This document shows, in pieces, positions 32,801 through 42,999 of a stretch of DNA of 64,000 nt. The DNA comes from Rapana venosa (taxonomy: Eukaryota; Mollusca; Gastropoda; Neogastropoda; Muricidae): NCBI GenBank assembly GCA_028751875.1, contig CM054138.1, positions 36,566,748-36,630,747 on the forward strand, in the 5' to 3' direction. The notes beneath the pieces are model-generated. The model ran no database searches, had not been told where the DNA came from, and worked only from the letters and a program-made list of their open reading frames with translations. Each line of letters starts with the position of its first letter. The stretch's first letter is position 1. The position numbers were made by a program, and so were the translations under genes.

Positions 32801-35800
32801 CTCTGCCATTGCCGGTCCCAAGCCCGGATGAGAAAGGAGGAGGGTTGGGCGTGGGGCTAGCAACCCCACCCCATAAAAACAAAGTTTGCTACAGAAACGC
32901 CAACAACGGACCAAGAGACTACTGCCCTGGGAGAGGAAGGGTCCTCGCCAAGAGGATGTATGACGCCATGTGGTGAAAGCCGTGAGTCTACAGAAGCCAC
33001 AAGGCCGACCCCCATTTTATCGACCAGGACCATCAACGTTGGAACATGGAATGTGAGGACCATGTATGAGACGGGAAAAACAACACAAGTAGCAGCAGAG
33101 ATGAAAAGCTACAACCAACCTCACATTGCTTGGCATCAGTGAGACCCATTGGACACAGTCAGGACAAAGGAGACTGCTCACTGGAGAGATGCTGCTTTAT
33201 TCTGGCCATGAAGAAGACAATGCTCCACACACAGAAGGCGTAGCGCTCATGTTGTCAAGACCTGCACAGCAAGCCCTGATAGGATGGGAAGCACACGGAT
33301 CAAGAATCATCGCGGCATCCTTCAGGACTAAGAAGAAGAAGATCAGAATGAACATCATCCAGTGTTATGCGCCAACTAATGACGGCGATGAAGAAGCCAA
33401 AGATCAATTCTACGACAGACTGCAGAACGTCATTGCCAAGTACCCAGAAAAAGATATAAACATCCTCATGGGTGATTTCAATGCCAAGATCGGACAAGAC
33501 AACACGGGATGCGAGGAAGTGATGGGAAGACACGGATTAGGAGAGATGAATGAGAATGGCGAGAGATTTGCAGACTTCTGTGCTATCAACAATCTGGTAA
33601 TCGGTGGCAGCATTTTCCCCCACAGAAGAGTACATAAGGCCACCTGGGTATCACCAAATCATGTGACTGAGAACCAGATCGACCATATCTGCATGGCCAA
33701 GAAATTCAGGAGATCTCTACAGGATGTAAGGGTGAAAAGAGGAGCAGACGTTGCATCTGACCACCACCTTTTGGTAGCCAGGCTGAAGCTAAAGCTGAAG
33801 AAGAACTGGATGGAAGTAACAACAAAGAGGCAGAAGTACAACACCAGCCTGCTGAAAGACTCAAAGATAAATGAAGAATTCAAGCTGTCCCTCACCAAGA
33901 AGTACCAAGTACTACAAGAACTGCTTGAAGAAGAGACTGACATCGAGAGCCAGTGGAAGAAAGTGAAAGAGACACTGACATCAACTTGTCAGGAAGTAGT
34001 GGGCCCCAAGAGACACCAACAGAAGGAATGGATATCGGCAGTCACAATGGGCAAGATTGAGAAGAGAAAGCAGAAGAAAGCAGCAGTAAACAACAGCCGG
34101 ACAAGAGCAGCAAAGGCCAAGGCACAAGCAGACTTCACAGAAGCCAACGGAGAAGTCAAGAGGAGCGCAAGAACAGACAAGCGCAAGTACATTGACAGCC
34201 TGGCAGAGGAAGCCGAGGAAGCAGCAGCCAGTAACAACATGAAGCTGCTGTATGACACCACTAAGAAACTCTCAGGGAAGTACAGCAGGCCTGAGCGACC
34301 AGTCAAAGACAAGAAAGGAAACACCATCCTGGGAACAGAGGGGCAACTGAACAGATGGGCAGAGCACTTTGAGGAACTCCTGAACAGACCCGTCCCTTCA
34401 AACCCCCCGGACATCGACCCTGCTGATAGAGACCTAGACATCAACTGTGAGCAACCAGCCAGGGAGATCAGGAAAGCCATCAAAATGCTGAGAAATGGCA
34501 AGGCAGCAGGACCAGACAACATCCCAGCAGAAGCACTCAAGGCAGACCTGGAGACCACGGTAGAGATGCTGTACCCTCTCTTTGGGAAGATTTGGGAAGA
34601 GGAGGAAGTACCATCAGACTGGAAGGAGGGCTACCTCATTAAGCTACCCAAGAAAGGAGACCTCAGTAACTGTGCCAACTATAGAGGGATAATGCTTCTG
34701 TCGGTGCCAGGAAAAGTCTTTAACAGGATCCTCCTCAAGAGAATGAAAAAATGCAGTCGACCCTCTCCTCCGAGACCAACAGGCCGGCTTCCGCCAGGAC
34801 AGATCATGCGTAGATCAGATTGCCACCTTGCGCATCATCGTTGAGCAATCTTTAGAGTGGAACTCATGTTTATACATCAACTTTGTTGATTATGAGAAAG
34901 CCTTTGACAGTGTGGACCGCAACACCCTCTGGAAATTGCTTCGCCACCATGGAGTGCCAACCAAACTGGTTAACTTGATCAAGAACTCCTATGAAAGAAT
35001 GACCTCCCGGGTGGTCCATGGAGGGCAACTCACAAACAGCTTTGAGGTGAAGACCGGAGTCAGACAAGGCTGTCTCCTGTCACCTTTCCTCTTTCTCCTG
35101 GCGATCGATTGGACCATGAAGACTTCAACGGCATACAGAAGAAATGGAATCCAGTGGACACTGTGGGACCAGCTGGATGATCTCGACTTTGCAGATGACC
35201 TGGCCCTGCTTTCCCACAGCCGCCAACAGATGCAGGACAAGACTACAGAACTAGCAGCCACCTCATTACAAGTTGGTCTCAAGATCCATGAAGGCAAAAC
35301 CAAGATTCTCAAGATCAACGCAGTGAGTGAGGACCCAGTCACACTAAATGGGAAGGAGCTGGAAGAAGTGGAGACATTCACGTACCTGGGTAGCATCATT
35401 AACATGCAGGGCGGCACAGACGCAGATGTCAGAGCAAGAATTGGCAAGGCGAGGGCAGCGTATTTGCAGCTGAAGAACATCTGGAGCTCCAAGGTGGTGT
35501 CGACCCGCACAAAGATCAGGCTGCTCAACTCCAACATCAAGTCAGTCCTACTATATGGAGCGGAGACATGGAGGACAACAAAGACCACCATCAAGAAAGT
35601 GCAGACCTTCATCAACAGCTGCCTGAGACGAATCCTCCAGATCCACTGGCCCGACACCATCAGCAACGCAGACCTGTGGCAACGTACCAACCAGCTGCCA
35701 GCCGAAAATGAAATCCGGCGCAGGAGATGGGGATGGATTGGGCACACCCTGAGAAAGCCAGCCAGCAACATCACAAGGCAGGCACTATCATGGAACCCCC

Positions 35801-35978
35801 AGGGAAAACGAAAAAGAGGAAGGCCAAGAAACACCTGGCGACGCGACCTTGAGGCAGAAACCAGAAAGATGGGATATACCTGGAGACAGCTGGAGAGAAT
35901 AGCCCAGGACAGAGGACACTGGCGGACTGTTGTCGGCGGCCTATGCTCCAGGGGGAGTGATGGGCCTAAGTAAGTAAG
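32799..35978 (+). mobile_element. Full-length RTE-type LINE (3.2 kb) with 12-bp target-site duplication
   Basis: Flanked by tcctgggtttct at 32787-32798 and 35979-35990. It has a leader of about 170 bp, one long ORF, a stop at 35971-35973 and a (TAAG)n tail. This size and short 3' UTR fit RTE elements. It differs clearly from the RTE at 26760 (protein similarity only), so two RTE families are present. Confidence 0.93.
32960..35973 (+). pseudogene. RTE ORF: APE endonuclease plus reverse transcriptase, two frameshifts
   Basis: The endonuclease runs from INVGTWNVRTMYETGK through LGISETHW (catalytic Glu), YAPTNDGDEEAKDQFYDRL and GDFNAKIG to GADVASDHHLL. A linker follows, then the RT with [64 protein letters not shown] and FADDLALLS (FADD at 35188-35199). 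The C-terminal part has [21 protein letters not shown] and [20 protein letters not shown]. One shift lies near 33105-33120 and one at the A run near 34747; otherwise it is open, which suggests a recent insertion. The product would nick the target and reverse-transcribe its own RNA there. Confidence 0.93.
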
Positions 35979-35990
35979 TCCTGGGTTTCT

Positions 35991-36525
35991 GAGGTGCAGA
36001 AGAGTGCAAAACGGTTACCTCGGTAAACCTTACATAGAATTTTGCATTAAAGCATAAAATAGTAAGTGTTATATACCGTTGTGTGCAGAATTGAATGTAG
36101 ATTTTCTTTAAGACTAGAACTTTGCACTTGTGTGTGTGTGACGTATGCGACGGGTGTCAACAAATGTGACATTTCCTATGTCACATACAAACAATTGACG
36201 ACAAATGCATGCAAACAAACGATTGATAAGATGTGAGCATGCCAAAAATGATGTAACTTACAGTTTGGTGTCCTCAATTTTTCCATCACTTGCGCAGAAC
36301 AAGGTATCCAGTCACACTAATTGTCATAGTACTCATTGTCACCTCAACTGCTATGTCGGTTTCATTCAAGAAAACAGCCATGCAATAGAGAAATGATTAT
36401 GTCCGTTTTGAATCAATTTTGGAGGTTATCACAACCAAAAACACAAACACTACACTACTTTTTTGTCAGGTTTCTACTGCTATACACTTATGTACATGTC
36501 ACTTGTCTGCATCCTCTGTCACATG
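35991..36525. other. Sequence right of the RTE, nothing certain
   Basis: Contains short inverted motifs around tgtgacatttcctatgtcac (36166-36185) and gtcacatgtcacacataggt (36519-36538). No exon or repeat family is identified. Confidence 0.4.
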
Positions 36526-36750
36526 TCACACATAGGTGACATGGGTGTGGAAAATCTTGAAACAGTGCTGGTGATAAATAAGTGGCAAATTCTCATTGTC
36601 TAGTTCATCACCACTATCACTATCACTGTCACAATTTACAGCAGCATTAATATCTGCTCTTTCCTCTTCATTCAATTCAAACAGGTCAAAATCGTCAAAA
36701 TTTTTATAAATTTCGTTGTCAGAAAATTGGTCAGCGTCTTCTTCCTCCAT
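36526..36750 (-). CDS. Acidic ORF, possible transposase N-terminus
   Basis: The 74-residue frame begins MEEEDADQFSDNEIYKNFDD and continues through FDLFELNEEERADI and CDSDSDSGDELDNEN. Strongly acidic N-termini of this kind occur in piggyBac-derived transposases, but no catalytic part follows. An in-frame upstream ATG at 36804 would add a hydrophobic leader (MRISLLALFFSLPFVLCK), so a secreted acidic protein cannot be excluded. Its first 57 codons are identical in the second copy at 62439-62611. Confidence 0.35.
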   Translation of the reverse strand: MEEEDADQFSDNEIYKNFDDFDLFELNEEERADINAAVNCDSDSDSGDELDNENLPLIYHQHCFKIFHTHVTYV

Positions 36751-36804
36751 TTTGCACAGGACAAATGGCAGAGAAAAAAATAGTGCAAGTAAAGATATTC
36801 TCAA

Positions 36805-38767
36805 TTACTAAAAACTACGAACCCAGGAAGCTTACAAACACTCTCGTGGGAAAGGAGAAGCAGTGTTTGCCTTAACACAACTATTTACCAGAGTCCTGTT
36901 CATGCCAGTTACCCGCATGACTGATCACTCCTTATCACTGGAAAACCAGCTGACAGGACTGAAGGGTAGAGAACAGGGCAGAAATTCAGGACAGGGGAAG
37001 TAGTTGTCAGCAGATATCCAGTGCTGTAAGGGTTAAATGCTGTTCTCTAATTAGCACATCCTCCTTTAGTGAAGGCATTGGACAGCCTAGCGCATGTCAT
37101 GTTCACGGTTCTCAAGCCAGGGCTACTTGTCTCGCCTGATCTACCAGCTCTGAACCTGCTGGGAAACAGCGTCTGAGATCTCCCCAACGATCTCTGTCCA
37201 AATCACGTCACTTATTTCTGCAGTACAAGGCCTCTTGGAAGATGACATAAATGAAGAGAACAACAGTGCAGGACGAGCCACTTTATTACGATGATCGCTT
37301 GTAGACGTGAATCAGAAAATTATGCCGCCCCTGGGGTGGCCTACCAACGTAATGACTGCCGCGGGAACTGACGAGGACAAACTACAGTTTCTGTGGTTGG
37401 TCAAAAGTGAGGCGCTTAGCCAATCAGAAACATCAACGAAGAACTTCGGCGGAAGTATCGCTTAATTTTAGAGAATATACAAACAGCAGTTGTGAGGGCG
37501 CACTGTTTGTTAAAAAACGCGCTGTCCATTATTTTTTTGCATTTGTTTGGGTGCACTGCCCACATCGTTTTGTGGCAAATTTGAATAAAATGCGGGAATC
37601 CCGCAAGGGCGCACCCTAGAATCAACACTGTATAATTACAAACATTGCTGCCAACCTCTGAGAATCAAAAAAAGGAAAGTACTGGGGGTCGGTTTGGGAG
37701 AGGGGCTTTCCCCTTGAAACTGAAGCATTTTATATGGTTAAAGGAGCTTATACTTTTCATCTCCTGAAAAGATAGTCAGGAGAGAATATGTGCCGCACTT
37801 TGAAACAAAATGACCGTTGGAGGAAACCAAAAGTACAATGATCGCTTATTATGCCCTCTTTCAAGAAGTACAAAATCAGTAGATAAAACTGTTTATAAAC
37901 ACATTTGTTTATGGCAAACGAAATGAGTGGACCACCTCAGCTCTACAAAATTGTCTGTACCTTCACATCTGTCCACTACTGCCTGTAGGTCAATACTATT
38001 TATCACATGCTCAGTAAAAACACTTGCTTTATCTGTTGCTACTTCGACAATCTAGTCTCTGAACTCTGCATCCAACATTAATATGCCATTTAACTTTCCT
38101 GACCCCTATGACATAGTGCTTACATAACTGAGAAAAATGCACCAAAGAGAAGCAACTCCACAAGTCATGTATACTCACTATAAAGAAAGATTCTTTTTTT
38201 GGATTACCAACTGCATAAAACTGATGCCAAAAATTCCAAAGACATCGCTGTACCCCAAACAGAAATTGTTTCCATTTTTAGTAACTGGTAAAGGAGAAGA
38301 AAGAAAATAAAAGTCAGTATGCAAGGATCATTGTTCATAACTAGATCACGATTGACTTCAGACTTCTCTCACTTCAAAATTTCTTTATGAGTTTAAACCT
38401 CCAGAGCACAATTACCATCAATACCATACTACTCAACCAAATCTCCTGCAATCAAAATGGCTTCCAGGGCCTTCCTGAAAGGAAAACTCTCCTGTCGCAA
38501 GTGCATTGTGGAATATATGATAGTGAAAGTGTGGGTTGTTAACCTAGTACTGGTATTTGATCTTGGTCAATCCCGTAGTAAGAAACAGGAAGTCAATCTC
38601 GATCGATCTGGTTTGGGTTGGCTTAAATTTAAGAGACAAGAACATTTCATAAAAAGCGGAATCATCACTAAAAACCCGAAAAATTATGGAAAAAAGATAT
38701 GGTTGGCAGCTACAAATAAGGAATCGATAGGCTTTTTCTTTCTTTAAAAATTTTTTTAAAATTTTTG
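36805..38767. other. Pinin intron 3 sequence with repeat fragments
   Basis: Contains the right inverted end at 37615-37630 and a G-rich stretch related to R2 at 37680-37730. The part at 37850-38020 weakly resembles 7380-7610. A plus-strand frame at 38457-38747 (MASRAFLKGKLSCRKC) has no recognised match and no splice context, so it is not called a gene. Confidence 0.4.
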
Positions 38768-40999
38768 TTAACCCTTTAGCCAGCAACATCCAAGGAGGTT
38801 TAGTTTATTCCTTGAGCAAGAAATGGCTGTGCATGAATGTTTGAGAGCAAATAGTACTGTTAATTGCCATAACTTTGGATTGCATACATGGCTTTTGATC
38901 AAATAAGAGAAAAAACATTCAGAAAGAATAAGAAGATGTTTTTCCTACCTTGTCTGATGTTCTGTCTTTTCTTGGATGAATGATGCAGACCACTCCAAAA
39001 AAAAGTTTACAAAAACTCCTTTGTACATTATACACACATACAGTCCTATGCAAATCACTTGGATGCCTCAACACAGAACAAGGTGCTGTGAGAAGCAAGT
39101 TACTTGCAGTAATTTACTTGGCACAATCACAGCATAGGAGCTTTCAACAGGGCGTCCTGACGATGTAACGTCGAACATAAAGGGCGTTTTACAGGCAACT
39201 CAAGCATTCTTTTCGTCCGTCGTATCTAATAGTTATGTCTGGACTGGACATTTCTTGCGTTCACAGTCTAGACTCCTATTATTACGGCCTTTTACTTTCC
39301 TGAGGATGAACCCACCTATCACTGAATCAGTAAGGTCCATCTGTAATCAAGAGTGCATACGAAGCCTTAAGGTTTTTCCACAAAACTCACTTACAGGATG
39401 AAGGCACTTGTAATGGCAGCATCAAACAAATGAGGGATGATACCTCCATAAATTTATAGATTTTTTAAAGTTGAATGCGCTTCACGCCCCTCATGTTGTC
39501 ACCGTCAACTCCCATGTTTTCATTGTAGATCTTACAACTGCCGGCACCATCAACTCTTGCCCAGCCTTTGTGCCATCTTGAACACACCACGGCCGATGTG
39601 ACAAGTTTGTGACGCAAGTTCACATACGCTTATCATGCCACTGTTGCCAAGATGTTGGCCTTTCTGGGACAATGTGCATCACCTTTATCCAGTCCGTCGG
39701 TGGCGTTTCATAAAAGCAGGTAGACCTACACGATTTATGCGAACAGTAAGCACAAGATAGGTCCTACTGCCAGCAAATCCTCCATCCATTCATGCAGTTA
39801 AGAAAAAATAGTTGTCAAATAAAAAATGGTTTTGATCTAAATACTTTTGTGCAGCTCACACAAATATCCCAGTCCACTTGAATCTCCACGTTTACAACAA
39901 GTAACACGTCAAAGTACGAGAATGTAACGTCTTTGCATCGCAGCAACCAAACTTAATACGCCCTTATATGTTTTGACAGGCATGTATAGTCTCAAACTAC
40001 TACCTCTACTTTGAAAGGTACATAGTCATCAATGCTTATTTTATCTCTGAAAGAATTTTTGCTAGCAAAATGTTTCTTTGGCCATGGTAAGAAGGTCTGA
40101 CTTTATAAAGTCTGATCACATGTTTGGGCATTTGAGATCAGGCAGGTTGTTGTTGTCAACAGATGTATACTCAGAGATTTTTCTGTATTCTTCAAAGACA
40201 TAATTTTGCTAACTCCTTGCACACCGTATCTGTCATCTGTTGACCAGTACATTTCATCTTTGGGCATATTATGAATGCCCATAAGAATGAGAATGCCGAA
40301 ATAGGCCTTCATCTCCTCCGGCGTGGTTTCACTCCACAGAGAATCGCCATTTGGTTTTGCGGCGATTTTGATGCGCACGTACGCGTTTGTTTCATCGGAA
40401 ATCCTTTGAAACATCTGTGGAGTAAACAACTGATAAAAGAAATCAAGTTGAGAACCTGATCCTTGGTCAAAGTCTTCGATGTTCACTCCAGTTTGCTGCG
40501 TAAAGTCCGTAATCGTAATCGGCCGCGTTTGCAAAGACCAGTCATTTTCATCTCGAACTTCGTCATCGTCTTCGTCCCCCCCTCACTCCAGTCACTCAAG
40601 TCCGATGTGTGCACGCTACTAACATCACTTATTTCAATGTCTGAGCCTGGTTTGCACTTCCCTAAGTTCAGTATCCTCCGCACGAAAGCCGTGAAAAGGT
40701 TCTGTCGTCGTCGGTGTCAAACAAGTCCCGCCATCTTCAAAAATTTTTCACTTTTTTTCGCCGGTCACTTTCACAAAAACACCTCGTAGTCCGCCATTTG
40801 CAATGCAACAAAGACAGAACCGGATGAGAACGAGGCGGAAGTCTCGAGCTTTATATTAAAACGAGACTCGATGCGAGATCCGCGAAAATTTCGATGTTTG
40901 AACGCTCTAAAGTGGCGGTAACGTTGCCGGCCGGTTTTGGCCGTTGTGCCCATGGCGGGGGTCGGACGTTTTGGGACGTTATGCCCAGCAAAGGGTTAA
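38768..40999 (-). mobile_element. piggyBac element with transposase fossil (2.2 kb)
   Basis: The left end is TTAACCCTTTAGCCAGC and the right end, inverted, is TTAACCCTTTGCTGGGC. Both carry TTAA and share the first 10 bases; the remainder is imperfect. A decayed piggyBac transposase lies inside on the minus strand. The element sits in pinin intron 3, 152 bp from exon 3. Confidence 0.85.
39470..40800 (-). pseudogene. piggyBac transposase (DDE_Tnp_1_7), decayed
   Basis: The N-terminal acidic part is broken (SDVSSVHTSDLSDWSEGG). The best piece is 40103-40534: ITDFTQQTGVNIEDFDQGSG, then QLDFFYQLFTPQMFQRISDE, then PEEMKAYFGILILMGI and YWSTDDRYGV, all standard for the family. Further left, in shifted frames, are SIDDYVPFKGRGSSLRLYMP near 39990-40045 (around the first catalytic Asp) and VRINRVGLPAF near 39710-39745. 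Near 39485-39560 comes KIYNENMGVDGDNMRG, close to the NxxMGGVD block. Many stops make it inactive. Confidence 0.85.
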
Positions 41000-41150
41000 G
41001 GAATTGATAGTTACACAGCAATACCATCTCAAAGGTAAGGACAAAGTATTCCTGACTAAACTGACAATCTTTTGGCATTAAATCATTGCTACTTTGAAGC
41101 AGCCAAAACAACCAAACAAACTTACAACTGTATAAATAATTATGGCTTAC

Positions 41151-41225
41151 CGTGCGAATGCTCCTCCTGTTGCTCGTCTCTTGGCTGGTGATGGTCCTCC
41201 GCTCTCCTCTGGCATTATCCCACGT
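41151..41225 (-). CDS. PNN: Pinin exon 3 (residues 62-86)
   Basis: The exon is 75 nt, phase 2 at both ends. The acceptor is ataactttcag and the donor is cgcacg|gtaagccat. It encodes RGIMPEESGGPSPAKRRATG and GAFA, matching human RGFSDSGGGPPAKQRDLEGAVS in spacing. Confidence 0.93.
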
Positions 41226-41760
41226 CTGAAAGTTATTATTCACATGTTCATAAGTTCTCATGGTGCTACTATCATGACTTTTTAACAAAATCTCAACAAA
41301 AACAAGAAACAAACGACATTAATACCAAAACCACTAATTACTAATGCACTGATTTCTTTCCATCAGTTTTTAACTTACATAAAAGTATTACAAGAAACAA
41401 TTACAGACACTTCAGCCAATGAAACAGTTCATGAATATGTATAATAAATTGGTGGCAGTAGAATGCACTTTTCCAAATTATACAAAAACAGCTGCTATGT
41501 ACAATGTTCAATATCCTGCCTTTGTTGGTTCATATGCCCTTACTTAAATGAATCAAAACTCCTAAAATAAATAAACTGGCCATTGGTTAAAAGAAGTATC
41601 ACTGACTGTGTATATAAAGAAACTTTGAATTGAAGTAAACTGTTAAAAAAAAATAACAACCCAAAAACAAAACAAAACAAAAAACCCACACTTAATCAGA
41701 GATTAACTTCACATAAAATTTGGGGGTGGGGGATTCACATACATTACTCACAAATCTAAA
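41226..41760. other. Pinin intron 2 sequence, nothing recognised
   Basis: AT-rich intronic DNA with a poly-A-rich stretch near 41640-41690, just before the SINE-1 insertion. Confidence 0.4.
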
Positions 41761-42108
41761 TGGGACGGGATAGCCTAGAGGTTAGAACATTGCGCTTGCA
41801 ATCTGACGACCCGGGTTCGATTCCCGTTCAAGGGGATATTTTCCCCTGGAGTTAACATCAGTGCCGACTCCACTCTCCCCAAAAGTCCTTCGGATGAGAC
41901 TATAAACCGAGGCCCCGTGTGCGAACGCATGCAGAACATCTTGCGCACACGTTAAATCCTGTTCCGCTTTTCGTAAGAGTAGGCCAGTGTGTACCAGTGG
42001 GAACAGATGACAAAATTTACAAAACCGCATACATACGGGGACTGGATGTAAAAAAGCACATACGTGCTTATTCCATTATCCTCGATATAAAAGAATAAAA
42101 TTAAATTG
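41761..42108 (+). mobile_element. SINE-1, full-length reference copy
   Basis: About 348 bp. The tRNA-like head is gggacgggatagcctagagg with a perfect B box in gggttcgattcccg. The body has a conserved block ccttcggatgagactataaa, then ccgaggccccgtgtgcgaac. The tail is gtgcttattccattatcctc then gatataaaagaataaaatt. It would be transcribed by RNA polymerase III and moved by a LINE. Other copies in the window: 15927, 19152, 44375, 47250, 50505, 50800, 52910 and 54365. Confidence 0.9.
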
Positions 42109-42759
42109 AAAACTTATCTGATGAAAAATTAAGAAACCCATTCTTTGATGTTACAACCGATTCATGACATTTCACTCTGAAATAAATGTGGTGAGATAAC
42201 TATTGCTTTAAAAACAAAATAATCTAGATTTTCTATTTGATGTGGTCAGCTTTAAAAAAAAAAGTGAAAAAAGATCACCACTACTGTACTAGTATAGTAG
42301 ATTGACAGAACCCAATATTCTATCAGGTGTAAAGACAAAATTGTAGGGCCTACACTATTTTACTTTTGAACCAAACATATACTGCTTCTAACAGTACAAC
42401 TGTAACTCAGACCTTGAAATTACTTGTTCATTTCTCAAATCTTCATTTAATCTTGTAAAAGATTTTTTTTTTAAAGGTATAACAATGTATGGTTTATATA
42501 ACAAACTTCATTACTTTTAATACTTTATGATGATCGGGGGAAATATTTTATTTTTCTAAAGTGTGCATTTGTAGAGAACTTTTGGCAATCAGAAATGTAA
42601 AAGTTTTTGTTTAGAACTATCATTTGTCAGGTTCTCGACATTTTTAAAGTACAAAATCTACTATTCCATACCAAAAACCCGAAAGGCCAAACAAAATTCC
42701 TCAACAAAAAACATATAAGAGTAGAACTGGGATTGAAACTTTTGAGTAAGCATACCAAC
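42109..42759. other. Pinin intron 2 sequence, nothing recognised
   Basis: AT-rich DNA without identifiable repeats or exons. Confidence 0.4.
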
Positions 42760-42825
42760 CTTGCAAGACTGAAGAGTCTTCCTCTACCTTTAACTTCCGT
42801 TTGCCGCCCCCTTGCACTCAAAGTC
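42760..42825 (-). CDS. PNN: Pinin exon 2 (residues 40-61)
   Basis: The exon is 66 nt, phase 2 at both ends. The acceptor is ttttgattttcag and the donor is gcaag|gttggtatg (GT, but a weak consensus). It encodes TLSARGRQTEVKGRGRLFSL and A. The Gly/Arg character fits human LLALSGPGGGRGRGSLLLRR. It is the least conserved exon; the call rests on phase, position and composition. Confidence 0.85.
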
Positions 42826-42999
42826 CTGAAAATCAAAAGATAAAAAAAAAACTACTGTGAAATCAGTTGAAAAAGCCATTATTATAATGATGTTTAAGAC
42901 AGCAACAAACTACAGAACATAAGCAACAATGCATTTGCTTTGAAGAATCTCTTTACAGCTATCATTAGTCTCTTCCCATAGAAATCTCACCTGTCCGCA

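Larger units (their letters stand above)
30289..37630. mobile_element. Possible TIR element: perfect 16-bp inverted ends 7.3 kb apart
   Basis: cagtgttgattctagg at 30289-30304 is the exact inverse of 37615-37630. Both are flanked on the outside by tataat (30283-30288 and 37631-37636). CAGTG-type ends suggest a hAT-like element, although those usually give 8-bp duplications. The interior holds GA satellites, candidate small ORFs, an acidic ORF and a later RTE insertion. No transposase is recognised. Confidence 0.4.
30250..38180 (+). repeat. Duplicated segment, copy 1 (clean version)
   Basis: This stretch of pinin intron 3 is colinear and same-strand with 56453-64000. This copy has readable LINE ORFs and intact microsatellites, whereas the other has dense small deletions and substitutions. 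The shared segment starts near gcactcagaaagtggtc, right beyond pinin exon 4. Confidence 0.95.

Noticed and set aside
30289..37630. Transposition of the 16-bp inverted-repeat element as the cause of the second copy
   Set aside because: The duplicated region extends past both inverted ends (30250 on the left, 38180 on the right), so the element did not jump by itself.
38457..38747. 96-residue plus-strand ORF starting MASRAFLKGK
   Set aside because: No recognised match, no splice context and AT-rich low-complexity end; kept out of the gene list.
41761..41830. tRNA gene
   Set aside because: The A and B boxes belong to the head of a SINE with body and tail. The same holds for 48350-48421 and 22850-22935; cloverleaf pairing was not convincing.
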